DNA of 64,000 nucleotides, taken from Ricinus communis (Eukaryota; Streptophyta; Magnoliopsida; Malpighiales; Euphorbiaceae). Location of the stretch: NCBI RefSeq assembly GCF_019578655.1, contig NC_063264.1, forward strand, positions 8,535,213 to 8,599,212, given 5' to 3'. The notes under the pieces were generated by a model. The model was given only the letters and a program-made list of their open reading frames with translations, did no database searches and was not told the origin of the DNA. Positions 47,784 to 57,719 of the stretch are shown one piece after another. The position numbers were made by a program, and so were the translations under genes. How positions within the stretch are numbered: the stretch's first letter is position 1; every line of letters begins with the position of its first letter.

Positions 47784-48003
47784 TGTTGAGATAAAAAAGA
47801 AACAGAAAACTTCGAAGAAAAGAAACTGAAGAAAACTGAATTATTATTCTTGTTACTGTGCTCATACATTATGCATGTATTTATAGCCAAATTACAAACC
47901 CTATGACCAATAGAGTTATGCCACGTGTTAATTCCAATAACTAACTATATAACAACCATCAATAATTAACTACGGTAACTACAACACAGTAAACATAACC
48001 TGT
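47784..48003 (-). repeat. LTR of the gag-only copia element
   Basis: The LTR begins TGTTGAGATAA on the plus strand and ends in the interval 47,990-48,008, where sequence homologous to an albumin 3' flank starts. It contains a TATTTATAGCC promoter-like word (about 47,879, plus-strand reading) and the TTATTATTC/ATTATGCATG region. The exact outer end is not resolved. Confidence 0.6.
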
Positions 48004-48009
48004 ATTAGT

Positions 48010-48420
48010 TAGTATATTATTTTCTGGTGTTATGTAATGAAATGAAGTAAAATTCCTCCAAAGAAATAAACTGTCAATAAACTCAGGTGCTTGATTTTCA
48101 ATATCAGGCAGAAAACTCGGATCAAGATAACGCCCTTTTCAAATCCTGCCTGAGTAAATCACGTTCCCCATTAGGAGCAATATCTAGGTCATCAACTCCA
48201 AATGAGAAGTCATGATCAGCAAGTATGCCTTATTAGAACTTGCCAGACTCTTCAATTAATAGTCATAATGAGGCAAAATAGCACTGCCAGTTTGCAGACC
48301 TCATAGAAAAATTACTATTTACTCGGTTTTTCAAACTCAATTCTATATTTTGAAAATCGAAAAGTGAATTAATACTTTGTTGACATTTGTTTCTATAATT
48401 TTTTTTTCTCTTTTCATCTG
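48010..48420 (+). repeat. Orphan albumin 3' flank (partner at 51,063-51,570)
   Basis: From TAGTATATTATTTTCTGGTG onward this segment follows the 3' flank of the 50.49-kb albumin gene in the same orientation: TGTAATGAAATGAAGTAAAA, AGGTGCTTGATTTTCAATAT, AGGAGCAATATC, TTTGCAGACCTCATA and AAAGTGAATTAAT. It differs by several insertions and deletions. No albumin coding region precedes it; the gag-only copia LTR abuts it. Confidence 0.8.
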
Positions 48421-50255
48421 TTTTGGTTAATTCGTTTAAGGATTAATTAATAAAAAAAAGTTTAATTTAATTCTTAAAATTATTATTAAATATTTTACTA
48501 AATTTCTTTTATTTCTAATCAATATATTTTTCCAGTTAATCTAATTGTCAGTATGTTTTTTCAGAATTTCAACATTTTGATGAGAGTTAATTTAATTTTT
48601 GAAGTTATACACTACGATTTGATAATTATGATAATGAATCAAAATAAAATACTTAATTATTTAGAAAAAATAAAAGTCTAAAAATATCCACCTGGCATAT
48701 ATAACTTGTGGACCTATCTAGAATTTATAAGAAGCATGCATATGATAAAAAATAATAGAAATTTGTTTACTCATATATATATATATATATATATATATGC
48801 CATCTTCTACTAAGGAAACAAATTGAGATTGAGAAAGAAAGGGGCATGATAATATTATGGTATACTCGATCGATGATGAAAGCGAAGGTAACCGGTGGAG
48901 AAAAAATCATAGCTTAAATTTCATTTTCCGAGTCTTTCTCATTCAATGTCTAATTAACGTGAAAACCGACGATAATGAAGTGCTGCTAATGCGAGTTGTC
49001 AGCTTCACACTTTGAGGTGGCTGAACATGGCAAATCGCCAGCGAAATTACTGTTTTTGGGCTTTTCTGATACTTCTTTCTAACTTCAATGGGAAAACGAA
49101 AGTCATATTTCGCGATTAGCATCCTAAGACAAGAAGGGTGATGTTCTTAAATGGCATAAGATAAAAAATGTAATTAATTAAATTCAAAAAAATCAACTTT
49201 TAACGCACAACCATTGAGCACCACTGCCAACCACTACTACAAGCCGGTCACTATTACTGGTCATTTTTTCACCATCACTGTCGTTACTGCTCTCGCCTTT
49301 GCTATTGATGCCGTTAACTCGCCTTGCCCTCGCTACTGATGCCATTGGTGCATCTTTTGCTGATTATACACCTCTTCTACTTCTGACTGTCGCATTATTC
49401 TCCTTGATTCTGCAAAGTTTAGACAATCATGTTCTTCTCTGTAAATTTCTCTTTGTTCTTTGCTGATGCATTATAAGCTGATACAGGAAGCATTCAGTCC
49501 AAATCCCACACTAGATCATGCATCTGCTCTTGAAATTGGACCTGTTGGAAACAAGTAATCCACTGATTATTCTTTCAATTCTGAATTTATGAGATCTGTG
49601 ACGACCATCGCATTTGAATTCGCATTGAGAGCCATATGCAAGAACATGTAGCATCAACGGCTGGGCGATACTTCATGGCAATGATGTTCCTGCAAAAGGT
49701 GAGTTGGATTGCTTCACATTCAACAATTTCTTTTTGATTGATTATATTTTTATTCTGATTATATTTTATTCTGTAAACATAGTGTTTCATTTGATTGAAG
49801 AATGGTAAAAAAGGTGAAAAAAATGAGTTAGAGAAAAAGTAATATTATTTATTTATTATGATGTCATAATTAATTTTTTTGAATGAAATAAGAAAAATAT
49901 AATATTGACATGTCATCCTATGATTAGTTAGTATTTTAAGTAGACTCTATTATTTATTGATATTCTAACGGTGCTAAAATTTTAAGTTTATTTGTACTAT
50001 TTAAAAAATTAAAAAGTGACATTGAACTATTTTAAAGTATAAAAATTTAATAATACATGTCCGATTAATATAAAAGGGCTTCTTTTTATTACTTATGCAA
50101 TTCTTAAATTAAATTAGTGACTGATGCCTCGTTGGGCCTCCTCACCAAAATGCATCTTTTCAATCAATTTTTTGTGCTCATTATAAATCCGAATTTATAA
50201 TGCCTTCGTATGCTAAAAACTTAATTTGACCTGATAATCAGCATTATTTTTAAGA
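48421..50255. other. Spacer, no gene recognised
   Basis: A TA microsatellite lies at about 48,774-48,798. 49,200-49,700 is GC-richer, with short open stretches in several frames (for example LTRLALATDAIGASF), but no start, splice structure or domain could be supported. Confidence 0.45.
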
Positions 50256-50390
50256 ATTTGCATGTTGCTGCCCGACGTGTAAGCATAAACCCGACCGCAA
50301 AACCAGATGTAGCCACCCCATGAAATTGCGAGAAGTGACTAGCCATTTCATACATCTTCCAAATTCTATGCATGCACTCCTCAAATACTG
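50256..50390 (+). promoter_or_regulatory. Shared albumin promoter block, 50-kb gene, TATA missing
   Basis: GCATGTTGCTGCCCGACGTGTAAGC, spoken as separate words TGCATGT and GACGTGT, then AGTGACTAGCCATTTCATAC and TGCATGCAC (50,379) keep the order of the other blocks. At the place of TATAAGA the sequence is CAAATACTG. A TATATATATATTC lies at about 50,431, closer to the start codon, and may serve instead. Confidence 0.65.
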
Positions 50391-50484
50391 ATTGCCTTTA
50401 ACCTCACCTTCTTCATCCGCTCCTAGAACAATATGTATATATATATTCTTTAGGTGCTATTATGATATTATAAGTTCTGTAACC

Positions 50485-50964
50485 ATGGCAAAGCTCATAC
50501 CTACAGTAGCTCTCATTAGCGTTCTCTTGGTCATTATTGCCAATGCATCTTTTGCCTACACAACCGCCACCACAACTGTTGAGGTCGATGATACCAATCC
50601 AAGTAGGACGGGAATATGGTCGCCTTCAGAAAATTGCCGCCAGGAACTTGAGGGGAAGGATTTGAGCGCCTGTCTGATGTACGTAGCGGCAAGTTCGAGG
50701 ACATCAACGGACAAAAATGTGTTGGAGATGCCCGGAGAGAAAAACCAGCAGGAGAGACAGCAGCTCCGGGAGTGTTGCAAAGAAGTACAGCCAGTAAGAG
50801 AAGATTGCCAATGTGAGGCAATCCAGGCTATAATCGCAGAGTGGCTTGACCGTGCACGTCAGACGCAAATGGGAGATTACCAGAGAGTGCTTGTAAGGAC
50901 AGGTAGGATATCATTTTCCTGCGATCTGCGGGCGCAGTGCCTAGCCCAAACATTCTTGTTCTGA
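50485..50964 (+). CDS. 2S albumin-like storage protein, single domain (domain-1 type)
   Basis: The protein has 159 residues. I start it at the ATG beginning MAKLIP, in line with its paralogues, not at the upstream in-frame ATG (50,392), which lies in the promoter. The signal peptide spans residues 1-24. Eight cysteines are present at 51, 63, 97-98, 108, 110, 146 and 152. The linker NVLEMPGEKNQQERQQL resembles the first domain of the two-domain precursor (VLRMPGDEN). Differences from its paralogues include RTST in place of RRS(T/P) in the linker, CDLRAQC in the last segment, and a longer stretch before Cys51. AATAAA lies at about 51,011. The coding frame is intact, but the altered TATA region and linker raise the chance of weak expression. 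Confidence 0.9.
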   Translation: MAKLIPTVALISVLLVIIANASFAYTTATTTVEVDDTNPSRTGIWSPSENCRQELEGKDLSACLMYVAASSRTSTDKNVLEMPGEKNQQERQQLRECCKEVQPVREDCQCEAIQAIIAEWLDRARQTQMGDYQRVLVRTGRISFSCDLRAQCLAQTFLF

Positions 50965-51062
50965 ATGCCTGTCAGGGCAGGTACTGTACGTATCAATGTG
51001 GCAGTCCAGTAAATAAAGTTCATTGCGCAATGTGTTTATTTTCAACAAAAAGTAGATTTTTG

Positions 51063-51570
51063 GTAGTATGTTATCTTCTGGTGTTCTGTAATGAAATGAA
51101 GTAAAATTCCAGTACTTTTAGATTTTTCTTCGGAGAAAAAAATGTCAAAAAGCTCAGGTGCTTGATTTTCAATATCAGGCAGACAATGTACAAGAGAAGC
51201 CAAAAAAATCAGATCAAGATAACGGCCCTTTACAAAGCATGGAATTTCTTTCTTTTTTTTTCTTGGGGTACAGATGGAGGCAAGGCCTTAAACACTAACA
51301 GTAACCATCCTGCGGTGGCTAACACCTGCCTGTGTAAACCACGTAACCCATCAGGAGCAATATCCAGTTCATGAACTCCTCATTTAATAGTCATTATTAT
51401 GGGGCAAAAATGCACTACTAGTTTGCAGACCTCATATAAATATAAAACAGGAAAAATTACTATTACTCTCCACAGGTTTTTCAAATTCAATTCTATATTT
51501 TGCAAAGTGAAAAGTGAATTAATCCTTTGTTGAAGTTTGTTTCTATAATATTTTCTCACAATATTTTTTT
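51063..51570 (+). repeat. 3' flank of the 50-kb albumin gene (repeated at 48,010)
   Basis: This segment matches 48,010-48,420, and more weakly a stretch at about 56,920-57,000 downstream of the 55.96-kb gene (GGAGAGAAATG, then CAGGCACTTGGCTTTCAAT). All are in the same orientation, so the flank was duplicated along with the genes. Confidence 0.75.
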
Positions 51571-51849
51571 CTTTTCATCTGTTTTAGATGTGCTTTTTCG
51601 ATTTAAAACCGAGTCTAATGCCCATTTCCAATTCATTGTCTTAAATTCAATATATTTTCTTTAAGTGTTCATCAAGTTGGTGGGGTTTTTAACAAGATGA
51701 GATATCATATTTCAAGTCTTTTGGAAGTTCCGTTGCTGAAACAACATATATTGCTTTTTCAGTCATATACTTTTTTTTTTAACTCATCCAACTCAATTAA
51801 CTCATCCAACGCTTTCTGAGTTTCACTTAACAGTAGTTCAAGACCTCTG

Positions 51850-52060
51850 ACTCTCATCGAACACTAACAAGCCATGGACTACATAATAAGAATTCGAGAC
51901 TTGGACTGCACAATAAGAATTCGAGACTTGGACTACACAATAAGGATTCGAGACTTCTGACTTCCACTTAACAGTGGTTCAAAATCTCTCACTCTCAAGA
52001 GCAAACACTTTTGTCACTTAAAATTTAGCTAATTGCCACAAGACCTCTGACTACCGCACA
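51850..52060 (-). mobile_element. SINE-like relic, copy B, with internal 27-bp repeats
   Basis: It shares ATGGACTACATAATA and CTCAAGAGCAAACACTTTT-like words with the copy at 19,925-20,092. Inside it, a 27-base unit ending ATTCGAGA is present three times in tandem (51,873-51,953). A fourth CACAATAAGGATTCGAGAC occurs at about 52,058. The tRNA-like head is more decayed than in copy A. Confidence 0.4.
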
Positions 52061-52408
52061 ATAAGGATTCGAGACCTCCAGCTTTAAAAAGCTGACCGTC
52101 AAACTTCAAAAAAACATAAAGACTGATAATATATTTTTTCAATGTTATCTTATTATTTTAGCATCTAATTGACACCATTAAAACTTAAATCTATTTTCTA
52201 AAATATTATTTATTATTAAGGTATTATAAGTAATTTAATCTGCAATCAACAGTTACAAATAGAAACAAAATAAAAATAAAGCTAGATGAATTAAAAGTGT
52301 TATATAATTTACATATTTTATAACACTCTTGTTTCTCTACCATTATTTTAATTTATTTTTCATATTTTTATACCAGTATTTTATTATATGTATTTATTAA
52401 ATATAATA

Positions 52409-52409
52409 T

Positions 52410-52445
<36 letters not shown>
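52409..52445. repeat. TA microsatellite
   Basis: An uninterrupted run of alternating T and A of about 35 bases lies in AT-rich DNA. Confidence 0.9.
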
Positions 52446-52448
<3 letters not shown>

Positions 52449-52639
52449 TATTAGTTTACTTATTTTATTAGTTTATTATATATTGAATGAATGTATAATT
52501 ATTTTAAATCTTAATTACTTATATCACAATATCCTTATTAAAAATACATAATCAATTTTACTACACAGTTAAGCATTATTGATTATTCTTAATATTCCAA
52601 GAATCTTAGCTAAATTCCCATTAAACTCTTGAATTAAGC

Positions 52640-53140
52640 AACTTAGCTAAAAAATTTCTTAACTTTTAACAAACAAAACTCTAGCATACATAGGAAATAA
52701 AATAGGGACCAAAAGTGCAATTTTCTCCCTTTTCTTTTTAGCCCCTCTCACTCTCCCCTTTAGCATACACATTCTCTTCCTCCCCTCCCCCCTACCCATT
52801 GACCTCCATACCCTCACCACCATGTTAGCACCCAAAACACCATGTCCTCGTTGTCTCCTACCAATTGAACTCATCTCTAATGGAGCTTGACTATTTTTCG
52901 CGCCGAAAAATCAAGAAGCAAGGGGGAGAAACGGCTGCCAGTCTTACTCGGGTTATTGCAGGCATTATCAGCGTGGGAGGTTGCTGAAAATGAACTCCCA
53001 GCCTCAAAGGAGTCTGCCTGAAGCTTTAGTAGCCGCTGCCATTGCCAGAGGAGTGGGATCGCCTCGCGCCAGAGCCGATTCTTCACCGGTCCGACTTGCA
53101 CAAACAGTGAGGAGTTAGGCGAATATGGACTCCTGACGTC
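52640..53140. other. GC-richer segment, no gene assigned
   Basis: Minus-strand frames of 71 and 74 residues lack recognisable domains. The segment joins directly to the LTR-like repeat on its right and may belong to the same element. Confidence 0.35.
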
Positions 53141-53149
53141 GAGAGCTCC

Positions 53150-54715
53150 GAATGGTTGGTCTGGGATGTCGTGGAAATCGGGTTACTTTCCACTGCAATC
53201 GAATAAATTACACGAAAAATCACAACTAAGAAATAAATTCTTAGGTAATTTTAGATACAATATATCACATGTAATTATCCATAATAAAAAAAGAAACACC
53301 AGACGAGGTTCGGCAAAAAATATGCTTACTTTCTCGAGCACTACCAAAATAATATTTTTTTAATTCAATAGAATTACAAAGACATATTACTAAGAGAAAT
53401 ACAATTTAGCTCATAGAAATATAAGGCCTATTGTTTTTCTTAACTCTTGGAAAAGGAGAGAGAAGACCCACTATTTATAGACTTAGGACCACTTCTTCCT
53501 TTTCTTAGCTTTTAAGGTGGGATAAAGGAGCCAAAAATAAGATGGGATTGCATTTTTTGGCGAAATTGAAATTTTCCGGCCATCGCAAGTGGCCGCTCTC
53601 CCATTTGCGTGTCGAGGGGCAAAATGTCCGCAAATTAATTTCAAAATTTTTGGACGGAATAATTTATTTTTAGTATGAATTGTGGAATTAAATTTATAAT
53701 ATTAGATTCGGTTAATTTATTATTAATTGTGAGTTATCAAGTGATTATAAAATCGTTAAATTATTTAAATGCTAGAAATAAATTTATTAAATTAGTTGGT
53801 GAGTTGTGGAGAATTATTTAAATATCGACAATTTAATTATTTGAAATTTGAATATGATAATAATTTATTTAAATCTAAATATTATTATAATTTATTAAAG
53901 AAAGCTCTGTAAGGCTCAATAATTTTGTTTTGCTCTAGAATTGGTCTAATTGGGCTTTATATGTAGTTGGAAGCTCGAGTGAATTTTGGATAAATATAGA
54001 AGTGATTTTCTACAAGTTATAGACTTGTTTTATTGGGAGAACTAATCCAATTATAAGAACTGTCGAATTTTTAGTAGAATTTTAGAAAATCGTCTGCATT
54101 GCATTCATGTTTAGTCGCTTTTTCAAATTTAATTTAGCTGGTTTGAATTCTTATTTCTTTTTACATTTATTTTTTTATTTTAGGTAAGGATTCTGAATTT
54201 ACTGCAGGTTCTAGCAGTCCATCAGCTAGCTAGGAGTCTTTCCTCCTTTACAATCTAGGTGAGTGGATAAATATATATCATCATAGTTTTTAAATATACT
54301 ATATGTATGCTTTTACAAATTTATTTATATGCAAGTCTTTTATTCAATTATAATTTAAAATTATTGCCTTTATTTTTCTATGAGAGAAATTGGAAACGGA
54401 TAACAGTATTTTTAGTCTTTTCTATTTATTGTAAATTAGAGAATTTTATTAGCTGGATAAATGAATATACATGATTGTAGCCTATATGACCACACATTGG
54501 ACGTCAGGTGATAGTAAGATATATTGTCTTTAGGACAATGCTTAGTGCATATAGTGTCTTTAAAGATATATACTAGGTGGTGCCTTATGGAAGTTTGTCT
54601 GCGCGTATATAACTGATTATCTACTCTTAAGTTCTGCATAGACGAGACATCTCAACCTCCAAAATTGCTAGGAATCTGCTGGATGCTTTCATGAGTATAT
54701 ATATAACATTGTTAT
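53150..54715 (+). mobile_element. LTR-like repeat, copy 1 (inverted partner at 57,720-58,670)
   Basis: A promoter-like CTATTTATAGACTTAGG lies at about 53,470, and a downstream part (54,260-54,710) matches the reverse complement of 58,140-58,660: GTGAGTGGATAAA, TGTCAGGTG versus CGTCAGGTG, GGACAA(T/C)GCTTAG, then TTGCTAGGAATC versus TTACTAGGAATC and (C/A)GAGTATATAT. Length, promoter and absence of coding suggest a long LTR of a large element, present as a solo LTR or fragment. Ends are approximate and no target duplication was found. Confidence 0.55.
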
Positions 54716-55738
54716 TAAATTCAATACTTATATTACAATTCAACAAATCGATTTTTAATAATCTATTTTAGATGCTAATGTTTATGGTTTTATTTAAATT
54801 TTTATTTATCCAGCCAGTTAGAATTTTACTTAAATAATGTAAATAATCCCTTGTTTATTCACTCTTCTTAGATCCTTATCTTCTCATGAGTTTATACTGA
54901 CCCCTTTATTATTAACTTCTTTAGATTAATTTTGTTGCTCAGTTAGTTCATTTCTATAAAACGTTTTCCTTATTTCCACTTCAAAAAAATCAGGTTGAGT
55001 GAAGGTTAGGCTAATAGACTTTACTATTATTTATGTTAATCTGTATATTATTCTTTTCTTAGCATATGGACTATTAGATCTATTTTTGTCACTCTTACCT
55101 TTTAACTCAGGCGCCGATATTCCTTATTAAAAATTAAGTGTTAAATGCTTATTGTTGTTTGTTGGATGTCTTAATTCATTAGGTTATACTTGTGTTAATT
55201 ATATTGATGGTATGTTAGCATGTCGTTTACAGTATAAATCTACAATGTCAATCTCCTATACGTATAAGATCGGGTTTTACATATTTATTTAATAAAAATT
55301 TACAAAACTTGTATTAAGTTTAGATTAAAAGATATATGAAATTTAAATTAAATTTACATTAAAAGATGTAATAAAATTTATAAATCTTATATACTAAATC
55401 AATTGCTCAAAAAGAAATTTATGTAAATAAATTAATAAAAAAAATTCATAAAAATATTGAAAAGAAATTAAATCGTTGTGAACTAGGGGTCTAAAATTCA
55501 CTCTAAAACTTAAATTTAAATTTATGACCGTTAAAAAGAAAAACATTTTAGTTCATTGTTTGCAAATAAAATAATAATAATAATAAAGACAGACTAAAAG
55601 TGTTTAAGAAAAAAAAAAAGTAGACCAAAGAATCGTCAAAATTGATTTCCCCACTAGTTGCATAAAGGTTATATTTAAATAGAACATCATTATTAAACGC
55701 TAAATCCATACAAAAATGAAAAATATTATCAAACCAGA
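54716..55738. other. Spacer upstream of the 56-kb albumin gene
   Basis: AT-rich DNA with no recognised gene. A TAA-type microsatellite lies at about 55,570-55,586. Confidence 0.5.
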
Positions 55739-55878
55739 ATTTGCATGCTGCTGCCCTACGTGTAAGCATAAACCATACCTCAAAAACATATGCAGCCACA
55801 TAAAATTGCCAGAAGTGATTCGCCATTTCATACATCTTCCACGTTCTTCACATGCACTCCCCAAAATCTCATATAATA
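55739..55878 (+). promoter_or_regulatory. Shared albumin promoter block, 56-kb gene
   Basis: TGCATGC (55,742), CTACGTGTAAGC (55,756), TGCCAGAAGTGATTCGCCAT, CCACGTTC (about 55,840), CATGCA (about 55,851) and TATAATA (55,872) keep the common order. Confidence 0.75.
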
Positions 55879-55962
55879 CCCCCATTACCTTTGACCTCTC
55901 CTTCTCCATCCACTAATCTAATACCCTCTAGGAGCTATTATGATACTGTAAGTTTTATAACA

Positions 55963-56421
55963 ATGGCGAAGCTCATACCCGCAGTAGCTCTTATTAGCGT
56001 TCTCTTGTTCATCATTGCCAATGCCTCTTTTGCCTACAGAACCACTATCACCACTGTTGAGGTCGACGACACCAATACACAGGAGAGATGCTTCCGGGAT
56101 CTTCGCGGGAAGAAATTCAGGGCCTGTCAGATGTACTTGTCGCAATCAAGTTCAAGGAGATCAACAGACGGAAAAGTGTTGGAGATGCCCGGAGAAAAAG
56201 ACCAGCAGGAGAGGCATCAGCTTCAGGAGTGCTGCAATGAATTAAAGCAAGTGAGAGATGAATGCCAATGTGAGGCACTCCAGGTTGCAGTCGAGAAGCA
56301 GATTGAGAGTGCACAGCAGATGCAAAGAGAACAGTACCAGGAGGTGATGCAGAAGGCAAGGAGCATTCCATCTTCCTGCGGCCTGCCCGAGCAGTGCCAA
56401 ATCCGAACATTCTTCTTCTGA
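55963..56421 (+). CDS. 2S albumin storage protein, single domain (domain-1 type)
   Basis: The protein has 152 residues and the gene has no intron. The signal peptide is residues 1-24 (ends NASFA). The eight-cysteine pattern is complete: 43, 55, 90-91, 101, 103, 139 and 145. The linker QSSSRRSTDGKVLEMPGEKD is closely similar to domain 1 of the two-domain precursor, including SSSRRST, and the large-chain part has LKQVRDECQCEAL. It should fold as a small and a large chain after vacuolar processing, and be stored in seed protein bodies. An in-frame upstream ATG at 55,852 falls within the promoter and is not used as the start. AATAAA lies at about 56,463. The gene lies between two inverted copies of an LTR-like repeat. 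Confidence 0.93.
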   Translation: MAKLIPAVALISVLLFIIANASFAYRTTITTVEVDDTNTQERCFRDLRGKKFRACQMYLSQSSSRRSTDGKVLEMPGEKDQQERHQLQECCNELKQVRDECQCEALQVAVEKQIESAQQMQREQYQEVMQKARSIPSSCGLPEQCQIRTFFF

Positions 56422-56559
56422 ATGCCCACCTGCAGGGCAGGTTACTATATCGCTGTGCTAGTAAATAAAGTTCGTTACTCACCAACTTATGATCATGTTT
56501 GTGTGAGTAATGCGTGTTTTCAATAAAAGTAAGCACATGTAAATTTAAGCACACCAAAG

Positions 56560-57719
56560 TATTTTCCTTTTATTATGTGAACGTCTTTGAATTTTGCATT
56601 AAGTTTTATTTTTGGTATAAACTTTAATTTATTTTATTTTAATTTTTTAATTTTATTTATGGTTGACTAATTTTTGACATGTTATTTTTTTTAATTAATT
56701 TTTTTGTTGGTTTTTCAATTAGTATTTTCTCTCTGTTATTTTTATCAGTTTTTATTATATGTCAGTTTTTATTTAATTTATTTTTTTATTCTTTTACTAT
56801 GTCAATTTTTTTATTTATAAAATAATTAAATTAAAATATAATATAAAATTAAATGAATAATTAAAAACGAAATAAATTTAAATTTTTAACTGAATATTCG
56901 GCTATTTTAAGTTGTCCTTGGAGAGAAATGCCAATAGATTCAGGCACTTGGCTTTCAATTTTAAAATCAGACCAAAAAATAACGTCTCCCATCCTCAAAC
57001 AAAACAAATAGTCATTAAAAGGACAGGGATCAGTAGTTGCAGTACTAACTAGTTAATTAGAAATTTGAAAGCAAAATAATAATATAATATACATATATAA
57101 TAATAATAATAATAATAAGTTTATCTTTTCTTTTTGAAACACTTCAATGGAGTAATTAAAGAACATACTCCAAAGTCAAACAAATCATAAATTACCAATA
57201 GTCTTACCAATAGTCTTATATCAAACGGCAAGATCTTGTAAATCGAAGTCAGCATATTCTAAATAAAACTAAGCATATTAGTAAATACTATTGATTTTTA
57301 AAAATCAGTAATTAACACTATTCAATGAACACTAATTAATATTACTACTGATTAAATCCTGAAAGATATTAAAAAGATAGTAACATAATGAAAGAACATA
57401 ACTGAATTTATCAGAAATTCAAGGTTTTACCTGAGAAAGAGACTGTTTTGAATTGATGAATTGGTTAGATTTTATTTCATAGAACAGGAATTTTATTTAC
57501 AGGAGAGTTACGTAAGGCACGGGTTATGATGATATGAGCTAGTTACTTGAGAGGCGGTGACTTCACGGATTATAAACTTTCATTTTTTTAAATCTTAGAA
57601 TTCTAAATAAATTAAAATAATTTTAATTATTTATTATTTTTATATATTCAATATAATATTAATTTTTCTATCCAATAGAATATTAAATTTTTTATATTAA
57701 AATAAGTGTTGTAATGCCT
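56560..57719. other. AT-rich spacer with partial albumin 3' flank
   Basis: 56,920-57,000 retains weak similarity to the albumin 3' flanks at 48.0 and 51.1 kb. An AAT microsatellite lies at about 57,098-57,118. No gene was recognised. Confidence 0.5.

Noticed and set aside
50392..50484. In-frame N-terminal extension of the 50-kb albumin from an upstream ATG (a similar one at 55,852 in the 56-kb gene)
   Set aside because: The extension covers promoter and leader sequence and would hide the signal peptide. The paralogues start at MAKLIP.
21404..52445. Repeats that might be taken for CRISPR-like or regulatory arrays (TAA at 21.4 kb, TA at 23.46, 25.27, 48.77 and 52.41 kb)
   Set aside because: They are simple microsatellites without spacers, and the sequence is a plant nuclear genome.
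23000..57000. Search for ricin or agglutinin type genes in a castor storage-protein region
   Set aside because: No ribosome-inactivating or lectin domain was seen in any frame.
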